From the NCBI GenBank assembly GCA_024691305.1, contig JAILNS010000039.1:186001-250000 (forward strand): a stretch of DNA of 64,000 nucleotides. Direction: 5' to 3'. This DNA comes from Lachnospiraceae bacterium (GTDB lineage: Bacteria; Bacillota; Clostridia; Lachnospirales; Lachnospiraceae). How positions within the stretch are numbered: the first letter of the stretch is position 1; every line of letters starts with the position of its first letter. Made by a program: the position numbers and the translations under genes. Positions 1 through 8,818 of this stretch are shown here, piece after piece. Under the pieces are notes generated by a model, which was given only the letters and a program-made list of their open reading frames with translations, was not told the origin of the DNA and did not search any database.

Positions 1-49
1 CGAAGTTGATACCACAAGCGGAAATATCAAACTTGATCAACAAAAATAG
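1..49 (+). CDS. 3' end of an unidentified gene (partial)
   Basis: An open frame enters from the left edge and ends at a TAG at 47-49. Only about 15 residues are visible, reading VDTTSGNIKLD near the end. This phrase resembles the repeating beta-strand pattern of DUF4097-type putative adhesins, but too little is present to assign a family. The AGGA-containing repeat follows directly. Confidence 0.4.
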   Translation, partial: EVDTTSGNIKLDQQK

Positions 50-70
50 GGAATTATCAACAAAAATAGG
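36..70 (+). repeat. 15-bp direct repeat at the end of the partial gene
   Basis: The 15-mer ATCAACAAAAATAGG occurs at 36-50 and again at 56-70, separated by 5 bp. The first copy contains the stop codon of the upstream partial gene. It looks like a small local duplication (slippage); no function is visible. Confidence 0.7.
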
Positions 71-153
71 AATGGTTATTGCATGTTCCGATCATTAGTG
101 ATACTATAAAGGTACTATCAAACGGATTTGAAGCAGACATAGGAGGTAGGAAA

Positions 154-354
154 ATGGATCTTTCAATGATGGTTACACCCGATATCGCGTCTATGTCTAT
201 GACCATGGCAGCAAACAAGTCAGCTCAGGACATCGGAGTTGCAATGCTTGATAAGAGTTTGGATAATTTCCGTGAGAACGGTGCTGAGATGGTCAAGATG
301 ATGGAACAGTCAGTTACTCCCTATCTTGGAAGTAATTTTGATATGTCCGTATAA
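154..354 (+). CDS. YjfB family putative motility protein
   Basis: A 66-residue protein beginning MDLSMMV. The start is chosen because AGGAGG lies just upstream (141-146); an in-frame ATG at 79 has no ribosome binding site. It is hydrophilic, Met-rich and has no signal peptide or membrane segment. Length and pattern (short N-terminal Ala/Met stretch, then a helix ending NFDMSV) match the YjfB family (PF14070), small proteins linked to motility by gene context in Firmicutes but without a proven biochemical role. It is followed by a hairpin terminator and so is probably monocistronic or the last gene of a unit. The family call rests on memory of the pattern. Confidence 0.6.
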   Translation: MDLSMMVTPDIASMSMTMAANKSAQDIGVAMLDKSLDNFRENGAEMVKMMEQSVTPYLGSNFDMSV

Positions 355-379
355 GGACGCAAGTATTTAACGTAACCGA

Positions 380-408
380 GGGTCAACCTGCAGAAGGTTG
401 GCCCTTTT
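380..408 (+). terminator. rho-independent terminator after the YjfB-like gene
   Basis: GGGTCAACCT (380-389) pairs with AGGTTGGCCC (395-404) as a 10-bp stem with one G-T pair, followed by TTTT. Confidence 0.85.
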
Positions 409-463
409 ACTTTATCGGAAAAGCTTGTTTGCAGATCGTTATGTGATCATGGAGGAATGACCG

Positions 464-2182
464 GTGAAAAAGAAATTGGCAAGTGCAAATCCGTATATGC
501 CGCTCTGGGAGCATGTACCGGACGGAGAACCCAGAGTATTTGAATATGATGGCGAGAAAAGAGTATATGTATACGGATCTCATGATACCAGACTATCTGA
601 ATACTGCGGGGATGATTATGTCGTATGGAGTGCTCCCGTAGATGATCTTACGGACTGGAAATGTCACGGTACATGCTATAAAGCGATGAGTGACAGACCA
701 CTGTATGCTCCGGATGTTGTATGCAAGGACGGTATCTATTATATGTATGTCGCAGAAAAACAGGGCAGTGAGGTTTATGTTGCAAGGTCCGATAAACCCT
801 GGGGACCTTTTACGGATCCGGTCCTTACTGATCTTGGATTCGATCCCGGAATACTGGTTGATGATGATGGCAGGGTTTATGCGTATTGGGGATTTTGTTC
901 TTCTTTTGCTGCGGAATTAAACGACGATATGGCCACGATCAAGGAAGGTACATATGTCGAACATCTGATAGGCCATTCCAATGCACCCTGGGTACATGAG
1001 ACGGAACATGCTGATCCCAAAGATGCTTTTTTTGAAGCATCCAGTCCCAGAAAAGTTTGCGGAAAATACGTGCTCATCTTCTCTCGCAGATATGAACATC
1101 CGGTTCCCGAGCTTGGAGTGTATGCTGACAATAACGGCTTCTTATCATATAAATACAGCGATGATCCTTTGGGTGGTTTCGTTGAAGGAGGGGATATCAG
1201 TTTTAACGGCGGTGAGATAATAGGAGATCATCCTGACCGTATCATGACATATCAGTGGGGAAACAATCACGGCTCCATTATGCAGGTGGGAGATGAATGG
1301 TTTGTTTTTTATCACAGGCAGACCGGTACGAACGAGTATACGAGACAGGCTATGATCGAGAAGATAAGCGTGGATACGGATCAAAACGGTCACTTATATA
1401 TAGGCGATATATCTTATGAGAACGGTCAGCCTGTAAGTCAGAGACCTGTTGAGATGACCTCGCAGGGCGCAAACCTAAACGGAATAGACGCGTATCTGGA
1501 GATTTCCGCAGGCTATGCATGTCATATGTATGATGGGAGCGGAGACAGTATTTACTCGGTTTCAAGTCCCGATGGGGCAGCAGGCGTAGCCAGGGACAGG
1601 GATGATGATGACCTGGCCAAAAGAGCATCCCACAAGATGACGGTGATGCCTGTATTTACGCCTGAAAGCGGTATAAGCCATGAAACATATGCTCAAATGA
1701 AAAAAGAAGGACGGGTATATATAACAGGTAACAATACCGATGGAAAATCAATGCCTTACACGATGGGGATCGTATATGATGAGCCCGGTATTTATTCATC
1801 CCCGATCACAAATATATATGACGGCGCAACAATAGGATACCGCTACCTGCAGTTTGGCGATATATCTCCTTCATCCGTCACGGTAAGGATAAAAGCCATA
1901 TCCGCACCGGACAGTGACGGGATAAGTGATACAAAAGAAAGTGCAAGTCCCGTTACGATCAGGATTCATATCGATGAATATCACGGGGAAGTCATATCCG
2001 AGATCAAGGCTGATACCCGTGCTTTGGAATCAGAGATCCCGCTTGGCTTAAAAGACGGCTGGGAGGAGTATACCGGAGAACTTACAGGGGCAGTTACGGG
2101 TAAACATGCGGTATATTTTGAGTTTGTAAGCGATGATAAGGAGCAGGCATTTGCATTTGATGCATTTACGTTCGACAGGTAA
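464..2182 (+). CDS. glycoside hydrolase family 43 protein with C-terminal CBM6-like domain
   Basis: A 572-residue protein that starts at GTG, 8 bp after GGAGG (451-455). Residues 1-320 fit a GH43 five-bladed propeller. The family's acidic triad is recognisable as Asp20 in PDGEPRVF, Asp127 in GFDPGILVDDDG and Glu191 in FFEASSPRK. GH43 enzymes are inverting beta-xylosidases or alpha-L-arabinofuranosidases. Residues about 400-572 look like a beta-sandwich binding module of the CBM6 type (IHIDEYHGEVISEI and a closing FDAFTFDR). No signal peptide is present, so it should act on imported xylo- or arabino-oligosaccharides in the cytoplasm. The next gene begins inside its last codons. Substrate cannot be fixed from sequence alone. 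Confidence 0.85.
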   Translation: MKKKLASANPYMPLWEHVPDGEPRVFEYDGEKRVYVYGSHDTRLSEYCGDDYVVWSAPVDDLTDWKCHGTCYKAMSDRPLYAPDVVCKDGIYYMYVAEKQGSEVYVARSDKPWGPFTDPVLTDLGFDPGILVDDDGRVYAYWGFCSSFAAELNDDMATIKEGTYVEHLIGHSNAPWVHETEHADPKDAFFEASSPRKVCGKYVLIFSRRYEHPVPELGVYADNNGFLSYKYSDDPLGGFVEGGDISFNGGEIIGDHPDRIMTYQWGNNHGSIMQVGDEWFVFYHRQTGTNEYTRQAMIEKISVDTDQNGHLYIGDISYENGQPVSQRPVEMTSQGANLNGIDAYLEISAGYACHMYDGSGDSIYSVSSPDGAAGVARDRDDDDLAKRASHKMTVMPVFTPESGISHETYAQMKKEGRVYITGNNTDGKSMPYTMGIVYDEPGIYSSPITNIYDGATIGYRYLQFGDISPSSVTVRIKAISAPDSDGISDTKESASPVTIRIHIDEYHGEVISEIKADTRALESEIPLGLKDGWEEYTGELTGAVTGKHAVYFEFVSDDKEQAFAFDAFTFDR

Positions 2183-3491
2183 AAAAAGAACAGGCAAAAG
2201 TGCCGTGATCGTTTGCTGCATTCTGGCTGTTATGCTGACAGGCTGCAAAGAGAACGAAGTGCCATCCGAGCCGGTCGGAGAAGTTTCCGAGCCGGTCGAA
2301 GAAACTTCCGAGCCGGTCGCAGTGTCATCCGAGCCGGTAGAATCAGATGCCGCGCAACAGGAACCGGAAGTTGTGGAAGACCGATCAGATGCCGCGCAAC
2401 AGGAACCGGAAGCTGTGGAAGAAGAACCGGATGCTGCGGATGCACCGGAAGAAGAACCGGTAAGAGTGACCATAAGCATGGTAGGCGACATCCTCCTTCA
2501 TACCCCCATAGAAGAAGCGAGTGAGCGCGATGACGGGACTTATGATTATTCGCATATTTTTTCAAATACTTCTGACCTTATATCCGATGCGGATATAGCA
2601 CTTGTAAACGAAGAGGTCATTATAGGAGGCACAGATCTTGGAGTATCCGGATATCCTGCATTTAATGCTTCATTTGAGATAGGGGATGCACTGGTCGATG
2701 CAGGATTTGATGTGGTGCTTCATGCGACAAATCATGTACTTGATAAAGGAGCCAAAGGGCTTAATAACTGTTTCGAATACTGGGAAACAAATCACCCGGA
2801 TACTGAGATCCTCGGCATTCATGACAGCAAAGAGGATATGGAACATATAAGTGTCCTTGAAGCAGAGGGGATAAAGATTGCCTTTTTAAATTATACATAC
2901 GGAACGAACGGTATAGAGATCCCTGCGGATATGCCTTACGCAGTGGATATGCTGGATGAGGAGCGTGTACTGTCCGATCTTGAAGAGGCGGGGGAACTGG
3001 CGGATTTCGTTGTGGTCTGTCCTCACTGGGGTACGGAATACAGGCTGGCTCCCGATTCATATCAGGAGAAATGGGCCGGGATATTTGCCAATAACGGCGC
3101 AGATCTGGTGCTCGGGACTCATCCTCATGTGATCGAGCCCATAGAGTGGGTAGAGGGCGAAGATAACAGGACTCTCGTTTACTATTCACTCGGAAACTAT
3201 GTGAACTGGACCTCGGGAACCGGTCAGGGAACCGCAAACAGGATGGTCGGTGGAATGGCGCACATCACTCTTACAAGAGATGAGAGCGGTGAGGTCGTGA
3301 TAGATGATTACAGTGTGACGGCGCTTGTGACGGATCTGCATGAAGGCCGTGACGGGGTCACGGTTTACCGGTTAAGTGATTATGATCCCGCCATGGCAGA
3401 AGAAAACGCTATCCGTAAACAGGACAGCGCTTTTTCTTATGAATATTGTACCTCACTTTGTGATGATGTTTGGGGAGATTTATGGGAGTGA
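2151..3491 (+). CDS. CapA-family lipoprotein (poly-gamma-glutamate capsule synthesis-like)
   Basis: Begins with a lipoprotein signal peptide ending in the lipobox LTGC, then an acidic Glu/Pro/Val/Ala linker made of degenerate repeats (SEPVEE and DAAQQEPE units, about 2262-2460), then a CapA/PGA_cap metallophosphatase-like domain. Family landmarks are SMVGDILLH, ATNHVLDKG, CPHWGTEY and GTHPHVIEP. CapA-type proteins belong to poly-gamma-glutamate synthesis, but many stand-alone paralogues have unknown roles; no pgsBC genes are here. The start is uncertain: TTG at 2151 lies 8 bp after AAGGAG, while ATG at 2133 or 2160 is also in frame. All overlap the GH43 gene by 20-50 bp, suggesting translational coupling. 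A second CapA-like gene lies at 53144. Confidence 0.8.
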   Translation: MHLMHLRSTGKKRTGKSAVIVCCILAVMLTGCKENEVPSEPVGEVSEPVEETSEPVAVSSEPVESDAAQQEPEVVEDRSDAAQQEPEAVEEEPDAADAPEEEPVRVTISMVGDILLHTPIEEASERDDGTYDYSHIFSNTSDLISDADIALVNEEVIIGGTDLGVSGYPAFNASFEIGDALVDAGFDVVLHATNHVLDKGAKGLNNCFEYWETNHPDTEILGIHDSKEDMEHISVLEAEGIKIAFLNYTYGTNGIEIPADMPYAVDMLDEERVLSDLEEAGELADFVVVCPHWGTEYRLAPDSYQEKWAGIFANNGADLVLGTHPHVIEPIEWVEGEDNRTLVYYSLGNYVNWTSGTGQGTANRMVGGMAHITLTRDESGEVVIDDYSVTALVTDLHEGRDGVTVYRLSDYDPAMAEENAIRKQDSAFSYEYCTSLCDDVWGDLWE

Positions 3492-3498
3492 GATCTTT

Positions 3499-4596
3499 TC
3501 AGGCTCCGCCCATTATTATCCTTGCGACATCCTGCCTTTTTTCATACAGGACACAGCCGCCTTCATGATCGTCTTTTAGATAATCACCTTCCCGCAGCTC
3601 CTTGAATAATCTTGAATTCATTGCATCCAGCAGGGAAGTATCTCTTACATTGATGTCGGAATACGGGGAAAAAGGACACGGTTCCGCACCACCATGCGAG
3701 TTTATATGGAAGAAACCTCTTCCGGCTGCGATACATCCTCCCGATGATTTTTCATCTCCGGGGAAGGATACGAACATCACATCATCTCGTTTTTGTCTCA
3801 AATGGGCAATCTTATCTTTTAAATATTCACGTTCTTTTTCACCGGGTGCAAGATGAGATGCTTCATCGGTTACAGGCACGAATTCTACATATATAACTGC
3901 TTTACAGCCTTTTTTCGCAAGCTTGTCTATGAATGCATCGGAACTTACTTCAGCGACATTCTCGGTTGTTACCGTCACGGATACGCCGAAGATAAGACCT
4001 CTGTCTTTTAGTTCATCCATATTGGATATGAGTTTATCGTATACGCCTTCGCCTCTTCTTGCGTCGGTAGTCTCTCTTTCTCCTTCGATACTCATTATCG
4101 GGATGAGATTCCTGCTTTTGTCAAACAACTCGAAGTATTCCTCATCCATATAGGTCCCGTTTGTAAATATGGGGAAAAGGATATTTGGCCTTTCGGCAGC
4201 GGCTTTGATGATATCCCTGCGAAGCATTGGTTCACCTCCGGCAAGAAGGATGAAACTTACTCCGAGATCGTCTGCTTCATTGAAGATATTCAGCCATTCC
4301 TCATCGGTCAGCTGTTTGACCGGGGCCTCATCCACAGTTGCGTTATTGGAGCGTGAATAACAGCCGGCGCAGTGTAAGTTGCAGCTGCTCGTGATGCTGG
4401 CTATGAGAAAAGGCGGAATATGTACATTGTCTTTTTGCGCAGATTTACGTTTAGCCGATGCTGTTTTGCTTGCTGCTGCAAATCTGACCATGTAAGCACT
4501 TTCACGTGGATTTTTCAGGGTAGCCTTAATGGCATCGGAGACCACACGTTCAACACCGTGAGTCATATATTCCTGTATGTCGAAATTGTCAGACAT
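3499..4596 (-). CDS. radical SAM protein with SPASM-like C-terminal cysteines
   Basis: A 365-residue protein. The start (4596) is set by GGAGGTGTATC just before ATG; the upstream in-frame extension has no binding site. The 4Fe-4S triad is Cys72, Cys76 and Cys79 in CNLHCAGCY, followed by the glycine motif LAGGEPMLR. The C-terminal quarter carries further cysteines (GGCIAAGRG, EPCPFSPYS, GGCVLYEKR) in a spacing like SPASM or related auxiliary-cluster domains seen in peptide-modifying and haem-modifying enzymes. It converges on the CapA gene with only 7 bp between. Upstream on the same strand is a terminator and a 21-codon ORF. The substrate is unknown. Confidence 0.85.
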   Translation of the reverse strand: MSDNFDIQEYMTHGVERVVSDAIKATLKNPRESAYMVRFAAASKTASAKRKSAQKDNVHIPPFLIASITSSCNLHCAGCYSRSNNATVDEAPVKQLTDEEWLNIFNEADDLGVSFILLAGGEPMLRRDIIKAAAERPNILFPIFTNGTYMDEEYFELFDKSRNLIPIMSIEGERETTDARRGEGVYDKLISNMDELKDRGLIFGVSVTVTTENVAEVSSDAFIDKLAKKGCKAVIYVEFVPVTDEASHLAPGEKEREYLKDKIAHLRQKRDDVMFVSFPGDEKSSGGCIAAGRGFFHINSHGGAEPCPFSPYSDINVRDTSLLDAMNSRLFKELREGDYLKDDHEGGCVLYEKRQDVARIIMGGA

Positions 4597-4747
4597 GATA
4601 CACCTCCGAATAAATATTTTGCAAAATAAGATTGCGCACAATCTAAATATGATATAAATATACCCCAGGTCAATCTTATTTGTCAAGGACCGGATTATCG
4701 GGAATCCGGGATTGCGTATGTAACATAGGATATGGATTTGCGGATAC

Positions 4748-4777
4748 AATAGAAAACGGAGGGATCGCTCCCTCCGT
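4748..4777 (-). terminator. terminator between the 21-codon ORF and the radical SAM gene
   Basis: A perfect 9-bp stem (ACGGAGGGA at 4756-4764 with TCCCTCCGT at 4769-4777, loop TCGC). Read on the minus strand it is followed by TTTCTATT. It would end a short transcript covering the small ORF at 4826-4891. Confidence 0.7.
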
Positions 4778-4825
4778 CTTCTTATGATAACTTGGCATTA
4801 TGAGATTAAACTGTTAATTGGTTGT

Positions 4826-4891
4826 TCAGCCTTCTGCGTGTGAAAACTCGTTGTAATAATCTTTGAAGAACTCTACGATTTTGTGCATCAT
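4826..4891 (-). CDS. 21-residue peptide ORF with strong ribosome binding site
   Basis: The minus strand carries ATGATG 8 bp after AAGGAGG, encoding a 21-residue peptide starting MMHKIVEFFKDYY and ending in SHAEG before TGA. It is aromatic-rich, has no cysteine, and would form a short amphipathic helix. It sits about 230 bp upstream of the radical SAM gene on the same strand, has its own terminator (4748-4777), and lies opposite the divergent LysR gene. A possible minus-strand promoter is TATCAT (5003-5008) 17 bp from TTTACG. It could be a modified-peptide precursor, a signalling peptide, a leader peptide, or a small membrane-active protein. No family is recognised. Confidence 0.5.
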   Translation of the reverse strand: MMHKIVEFFKDYYNEFSHAEG

Positions 4892-5014
4892 AATAATTTC
4901 CTCCTTTTTAAACAAAAACTATAACTTTTGGCTTCGATCGGAGGTAACCCGGGTAAGCTTTGGCGGTTGCCTTTGCTTTGGTTTATCTCCTCTTGTTGAT
5001 TTTATGATATCCCT

Positions 5015-5043
5015 TTGACGACTATACGTAAAATACATATAAT
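5015..5043 (+). promoter_or_regulatory. sigma-A promoter of the LysR gene
   Basis: TTGACG (5015-5020), a 17-bp spacer and TATAAT (5038-5043), about 40 bp before the LysR start codon. Confidence 0.7.
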
Positions 5044-5084
5044 AAAGGGTGTATAATACTTTTTAAGTATAATGGAGGAGCAGT

Positions 5085-5984
5085 ATGGAACTTAGACATT
5101 TAAGATATTTCCTGGTTCTGGCCGAGGAAATGAACTTTACAAGAGCTGCTGACAGACTGATGATCGCACAACCACCTTTAAGCAGACAGATCAAGGATCT
5201 GGAAGAAGAGCTAGGAACACCTCTTTTTGTAAGAGGACATCATTTGCTTGAACTGACCGAGGAGGGAGCACTTTTTAGAGATTATGCTTCACGTATATTG
5301 TCGCTTGCAGATCAGTCGGTCGCAGAGATCCAGGATATGGGCAGCGGTCTTCAGGGAACCTTATATCTTGCAGAGGTTGAAGGTAAGGGACCCCATCTTA
5401 TGTCACAGTGGATATCGGGATTTTCCAAACTTTATCCCGGAGTACAGTTTTCTTTGTGGAACGGAAATTCAGATGAGGTCGTAAACCGTATCCATAAGGG
5501 ACTCGGAGATATAGGACTTATCATGGAACCCTATGACCCTAAAGGGATACACAGCCTTAAAGTTTATTCCGAACCATGGGTTGCGATGATACCTGCAGAC
5601 CACCCGCTTGCAGCCAAAGCTTCCAACACTATTTCGATGAAGGAACTTAGGGCATGTGATCTGATAATCCCATCCCGTGACTCACGTCTCAGAGAGATAA
5701 GTGACCAAATGGCGCCTTACGGAGCCACTCCTCATGTGAAGGCCAAGATCGCGAACGTTCTTACGGCATATGAACTGTGTAAGGCAGGAGTGGGAGTGGC
5801 CATATATCCGGCTGCTGCGGCAGATATAGTATCTGATCCTAATAAGGTGGTGATAAAGACGATAGCGGATAAGGGTATCAGGGCATCTTATGTACTCATA
5901 TATTCGGACGCTCATCCTCTCCAACATATAGCACAGAAGTTCATTGAATATATACATGAACAGGGTGCGGATATGGTATCATAG
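5085..5984 (+). CDS. LysR family transcriptional regulator
   Basis: A 299-residue protein, the normal length for the family. Residues 1-60 form the winged helix-turn-helix (MELRHLRYFLVLAEE, FTRAADRLMIAQPPLSRQI). Residues about 90-295 form the periplasmic-binding-protein-like effector domain. GGAGGAG lies 6 bp before the ATG. LysR proteins often control a divergent neighbour; here the divergent unit is the 21-codon ORF and radical SAM gene, which makes these a possible target (inference). The inducer is unknown. Confidence 0.93.
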   Translation: MELRHLRYFLVLAEEMNFTRAADRLMIAQPPLSRQIKDLEEELGTPLFVRGHHLLELTEEGALFRDYASRILSLADQSVAEIQDMGSGLQGTLYLAEVEGKGPHLMSQWISGFSKLYPGVQFSLWNGNSDEVVNRIHKGLGDIGLIMEPYDPKGIHSLKVYSEPWVAMIPADHPLAAKASNTISMKELRACDLIIPSRDSRLREISDQMAPYGATPHVKAKIANVLTAYELCKAGVGVAIYPAAAADIVSDPNKVVIKTIADKGIRASYVLIYSDAHPLQHIAQKFIEYIHEQGADMVS

Positions 5985-6024
5985 TAATATTGAATTTATG
6001 GTTAAGGAGAGTATTGGAGATATA

Positions 6025-6669
6025 ATGACACAATCGCAGAGCATATATGCAGGTCATCTGGATAATCTCACTAAAATACAGGATAAACTGGTCCGGGATA
6101 TCGATTCCATGAGAGACAGGTACAGGGAGATAAACGGCGAAGATCCGATAGAACATGTTCTCAGTCGTATTAAATCAGAGGAGAGCATGCGTGAAAAGTG
6201 TGTGCGAAAGGGTCTTCCCGTAACAGGCGAGTCCGCCGTCAGGGAGATAAAAGACGCTATAGGAGTGCGCATAGTATGTACTTTTATAGATGATATCTAT
6301 CTGATAAAAGAGGAAATTGCAAAGCTTCCGGGAATATATATCGACAGGGAAAAAGACTATGTCCGTCACGCGAAACCTAACGGATACAGAAGTTATCATC
6401 TGATACTTCGTATAACTCCGCAGTATTATGAAGGCGATGAGACGGAAGGCACGCTTGACAGCGTTGACGGAATCTATTATGCGGAGATACAGCTTAGGAC
6501 CATATCGATGGATACATGGGCTGCGCTTGAACATCAGCTCAAGTATAAAAAAGACATATCCGGGAACACTGTGCTCATCACCAGTGAACTTAAGCGCTGT
6601 GCGGATGAACTGGCTGCAACGGATGCATCGATGCAGACTATACATGATATGATAAACAGCAATGAGTAA
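6025..6669 (+). CDS. small alarmone synthetase, RelA/SpoT domain (RelQ/YjbM-like)
   Basis: A 214-residue single-domain (p)ppGpp synthetase. The start MTQSQS is set by GGAGA 6-8 bp upstream. It shows the synthetase landmarks RIVCTFIDDIY and KPNGYRSYHL (substrate-binding Tyr and catalytic region), and the closing segment ISMDTWAALEHQLKYK typical of RelA_SpoT domains. There is no HD hydrolase, TGS or ACT domain, so it makes but does not degrade alarmone. In Firmicutes such proteins respond to cell-wall and other stresses. It lies between the LysR gene and a two-component system, but the 40-bp gaps contain no clear terminator. Confidence 0.9.
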   Translation: MTQSQSIYAGHLDNLTKIQDKLVRDIDSMRDRYREINGEDPIEHVLSRIKSEESMREKCVRKGLPVTGESAVREIKDAIGVRIVCTFIDDIYLIKEEIAKLPGIYIDREKDYVRHAKPNGYRSYHLILRITPQYYEGDETEGTLDSVDGIYYAEIQLRTISMDTWAALEHQLKYKKDISGNTVLITSELKRCADELAATDASMQTIHDMINSNE

Positions 6670-6713
6670 AGATATACGTATAGGCAGACTGAGATAACCG
6701 AGGATACATAAAT

Positions 6714-7394
6714 ATGAAAATATTATTAGCCGAGGATACGGCAGATTTAAACCGTGTCATCACGGCGATGCTTGAACACGAAGGTTATAACGTGGACAGT
6801 GTGTTAGATGGCGTTGAAGCCACTGAGAAACTTACTCAAAACGGTTATGACGGGATAATCTTAGATATCATGATGCCCCGTAAGGACGGGATAGAAGTGC
6901 TAAACGACGCCAGAAAAATGAATATCACAACACCGGTCCTTCTCCTTACGGCCAAATCCGAAGTGGATGACAGAGTAGCGGGACTTGATGCGGGGGCGGA
7001 TGACTACCTTACCAAACCCTTTGCGATGAAGGAACTTATGGCAAGAGTCAGAGCCATGACGAGGAGACGTACAGAGTATTCCAAACAGGCTATGTCTTTT
7101 GGGGATATAAGTCTTGATGCATCCACTTTTTCAATGGTCTCCGAGAATACCGTGAGACTGTCTACCAAGGAATTCGAATTCATACAGATGCTTGTTGAAC
7201 ATGCCGGTGTAGAGCTCGATGAAAACTTCCTGTTAACGCATGTATGGTCGGACGATCCGGATGCTGACTCGGATACTGTATGGTTGTATTGTAATTTCTT
7301 AAGACGCAAGCTTCAGGCTGTTTCATCTAAGGTATATATAGAAGGTCAAAAAGGAATATCTTATAAGATCATCGCTTCAGAGAATGACGGATAG
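6714..7394 (+). CDS. OmpR/PhoB-family response regulator
   Basis: A 226-residue protein: receiver domain 1-115 with phospho-acceptor Asp51 (LDIMMP) and Lys101 (LTKPF), then a winged-helix DNA-binding domain (about 130-222). The C-terminal motif DTVWLYCNFLRRKL corresponds to the recognition helix. The sensor kinase gene follows after 35 bp, so the two form a standard pair. Confidence 0.93.
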   Translation: MKILLAEDTADLNRVITAMLEHEGYNVDSVLDGVEATEKLTQNGYDGIILDIMMPRKDGIEVLNDARKMNITTPVLLLTAKSEVDDRVAGLDAGADDYLTKPFAMKELMARVRAMTRRRTEYSKQAMSFGDISLDASTFSMVSENTVRLSTKEFEFIQMLVEHAGVELDENFLLTHVWSDDPDADSDTVWLYCNFLRRKLQAVSSKVYIEGQKGISYKIIASENDG

Positions 7395-7429
7395 CGGACA
7401 GACTTAAAGACGACCGGGGAAGATCAAAC

Positions 7430-8788
7430 ATGAACGAGAGAGAGATAAACGCACTCAGAAAAAAATTCATAGTTGTATCCACAATAGCTTTTGCACTGGT
7501 CATGTTCATCATGGGTGGCATGATATACGGAGTCATGCTAAGGACGATCCGTGTAGAAGTAAAATTTATAATGGATTATATAATAGACAATGGCGGAGAA
7601 CTTCCTGAGGCTGATCTTAAAGAAGGCGGGTTGGATGCGGTTGGATCGGACCCTGCGGATGAAAATGATTCACATCATCACGGCACGGAAGATATAACTC
7701 TTGAGGAAAGGATGAAATGGGAACTTTCTGATTTTTTTAACGGAGATTCCTTACTTAATAATCCTGATTTTGTATATACTACCAGATATTTTTCGGTAAT
7801 CTTTAATGAAGACGGAAGTGTGGATGATGTGAAGATCTCTCACAGCGCTTCCGCATCGGAAGAAGCCGCAGAGTATTATGCCCGTATAGCTCTTGACAGA
7901 CTTTTTAAGTTCGGGAGTTTCGGAAGTTATTATTATCAGGTCGAAAAAATGTCTGACGGTAAGACCATAGTTATATATCTCGACAGGACCAGCCAGGTAA
8001 AACTTACGATGCAGATGCTGTTTATGACTCTCGGATTTATATTCATCGGTTCGGTCCTTGCTTTTTTGATCATGAGGAAACTGTCCGGGCGGATCATAAG
8101 ACCCGAGATAGAAAATGCCGAAAGACAAAAACAGTTCATAACCAATGCAAGTCATGAACTAAAGACCCCTCTTGCGGTAATAAGGGCAAATACCGAGATG
8201 CAGGAGATGCTTGGCGGTGAGACTGAATGGACACAGTCAAATATGCGTCAGGTCAAGCGCATGGAAGGGCTCATCCAAAACCTTGTCATGATAGCCAGGA
8301 GTCAGGAGAGGGAAAACAGCGGAGAACTTACGGAAACAGACGTATCTGCTGCAGTAAATGAAGCTGCAATGAACTTCGGTTCCGTAGCTGCAAGTGAAGG
8401 AAAGACTCTCACCATGGACGTCGATCCCGATATCAAGATGTACGCCGATGACAGTAAGGTCAGGCAGCTGGTTTCGCTCCTTACCGACAATGCAGTCAAA
8501 TACTGTGATGACGGCGGAGATATAGGGGTAAGCCTTAAAAAGAATAAGTCAAATATAGTACTGTCCGTATCAAATCCGTATGCAGAGGGAAGCGAGGAAG
8601 AATGTAAGAGATTCTTTGAACGTTTCTACAGAAGCGATGCATCTCACAATACCGAAAAAGGCGGATACGGTATAGGGCTTTCGGTGGCGGAAGGCCTGGT
8701 AAAGCAGATGGGCGGAACGATCAAGGCTGAATTTAAAGAAGGTGTGATCAGTTTTGTATGTGTTTTTAACACTAAGATCAAACGGTAA
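7430..8788 (+). CDS. sensor histidine kinase
   Basis: A 452-residue protein: TM1 about 13-35, an extracellular loop of about 160 residues, TM2 about 196-216, then a HisKA domain with His242 in NASHELKTPLAV and a HATPase_c domain with the N box (LTDNAVKYCDDGG) and G box (GYGIGLSVAEGLVKQMGG). The external loop contains a short His cluster, DSHHHGTED, which could bind a metal, although that is only suggestive. It partners the response regulator directly upstream. The downstream esterase gene begins after 30 bp, so co-transcription is possible. Confidence 0.93.
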   Translation: MNEREINALRKKFIVVSTIAFALVMFIMGGMIYGVMLRTIRVEVKFIMDYIIDNGGELPEADLKEGGLDAVGSDPADENDSHHHGTEDITLEERMKWELSDFFNGDSLLNNPDFVYTTRYFSVIFNEDGSVDDVKISHSASASEEAAEYYARIALDRLFKFGSFGSYYYQVEKMSDGKTIVIYLDRTSQVKLTMQMLFMTLGFIFIGSVLAFLIMRKLSGRIIRPEIENAERQKQFITNASHELKTPLAVIRANTEMQEMLGGETEWTQSNMRQVKRMEGLIQNLVMIARSQERENSGELTETDVSAAVNEAAMNFGSVAASEGKTLTMDVDPDIKMYADDSKVRQLVSLLTDNAVKYCDDGGDIGVSLKKNKSNIVLSVSNPYAEGSEEECKRFFERFYRSDASHNTEKGGYGIGLSVAEGLVKQMGGTIKAEFKEGVISFVCVFNTKIKR

Positions 8789-8818
8789 ATATAGTTCAGT
8801 ATCAAAGGAGGGATAAAG

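Noticed and set aside
2230-2565. Minus-strand frame rich in Arg, Leu and Pro over the CapA linker
   Set aside because: Low-complexity mirror of the repetitive Glu/Pro linker of the plus-strand CapA-like gene; no start signals.
2761-3237. A 158-codon minus-strand frame inside the CapA-like gene
   Set aside because: It overlaps a recognised CapA domain, has no binding site and an unnatural composition.
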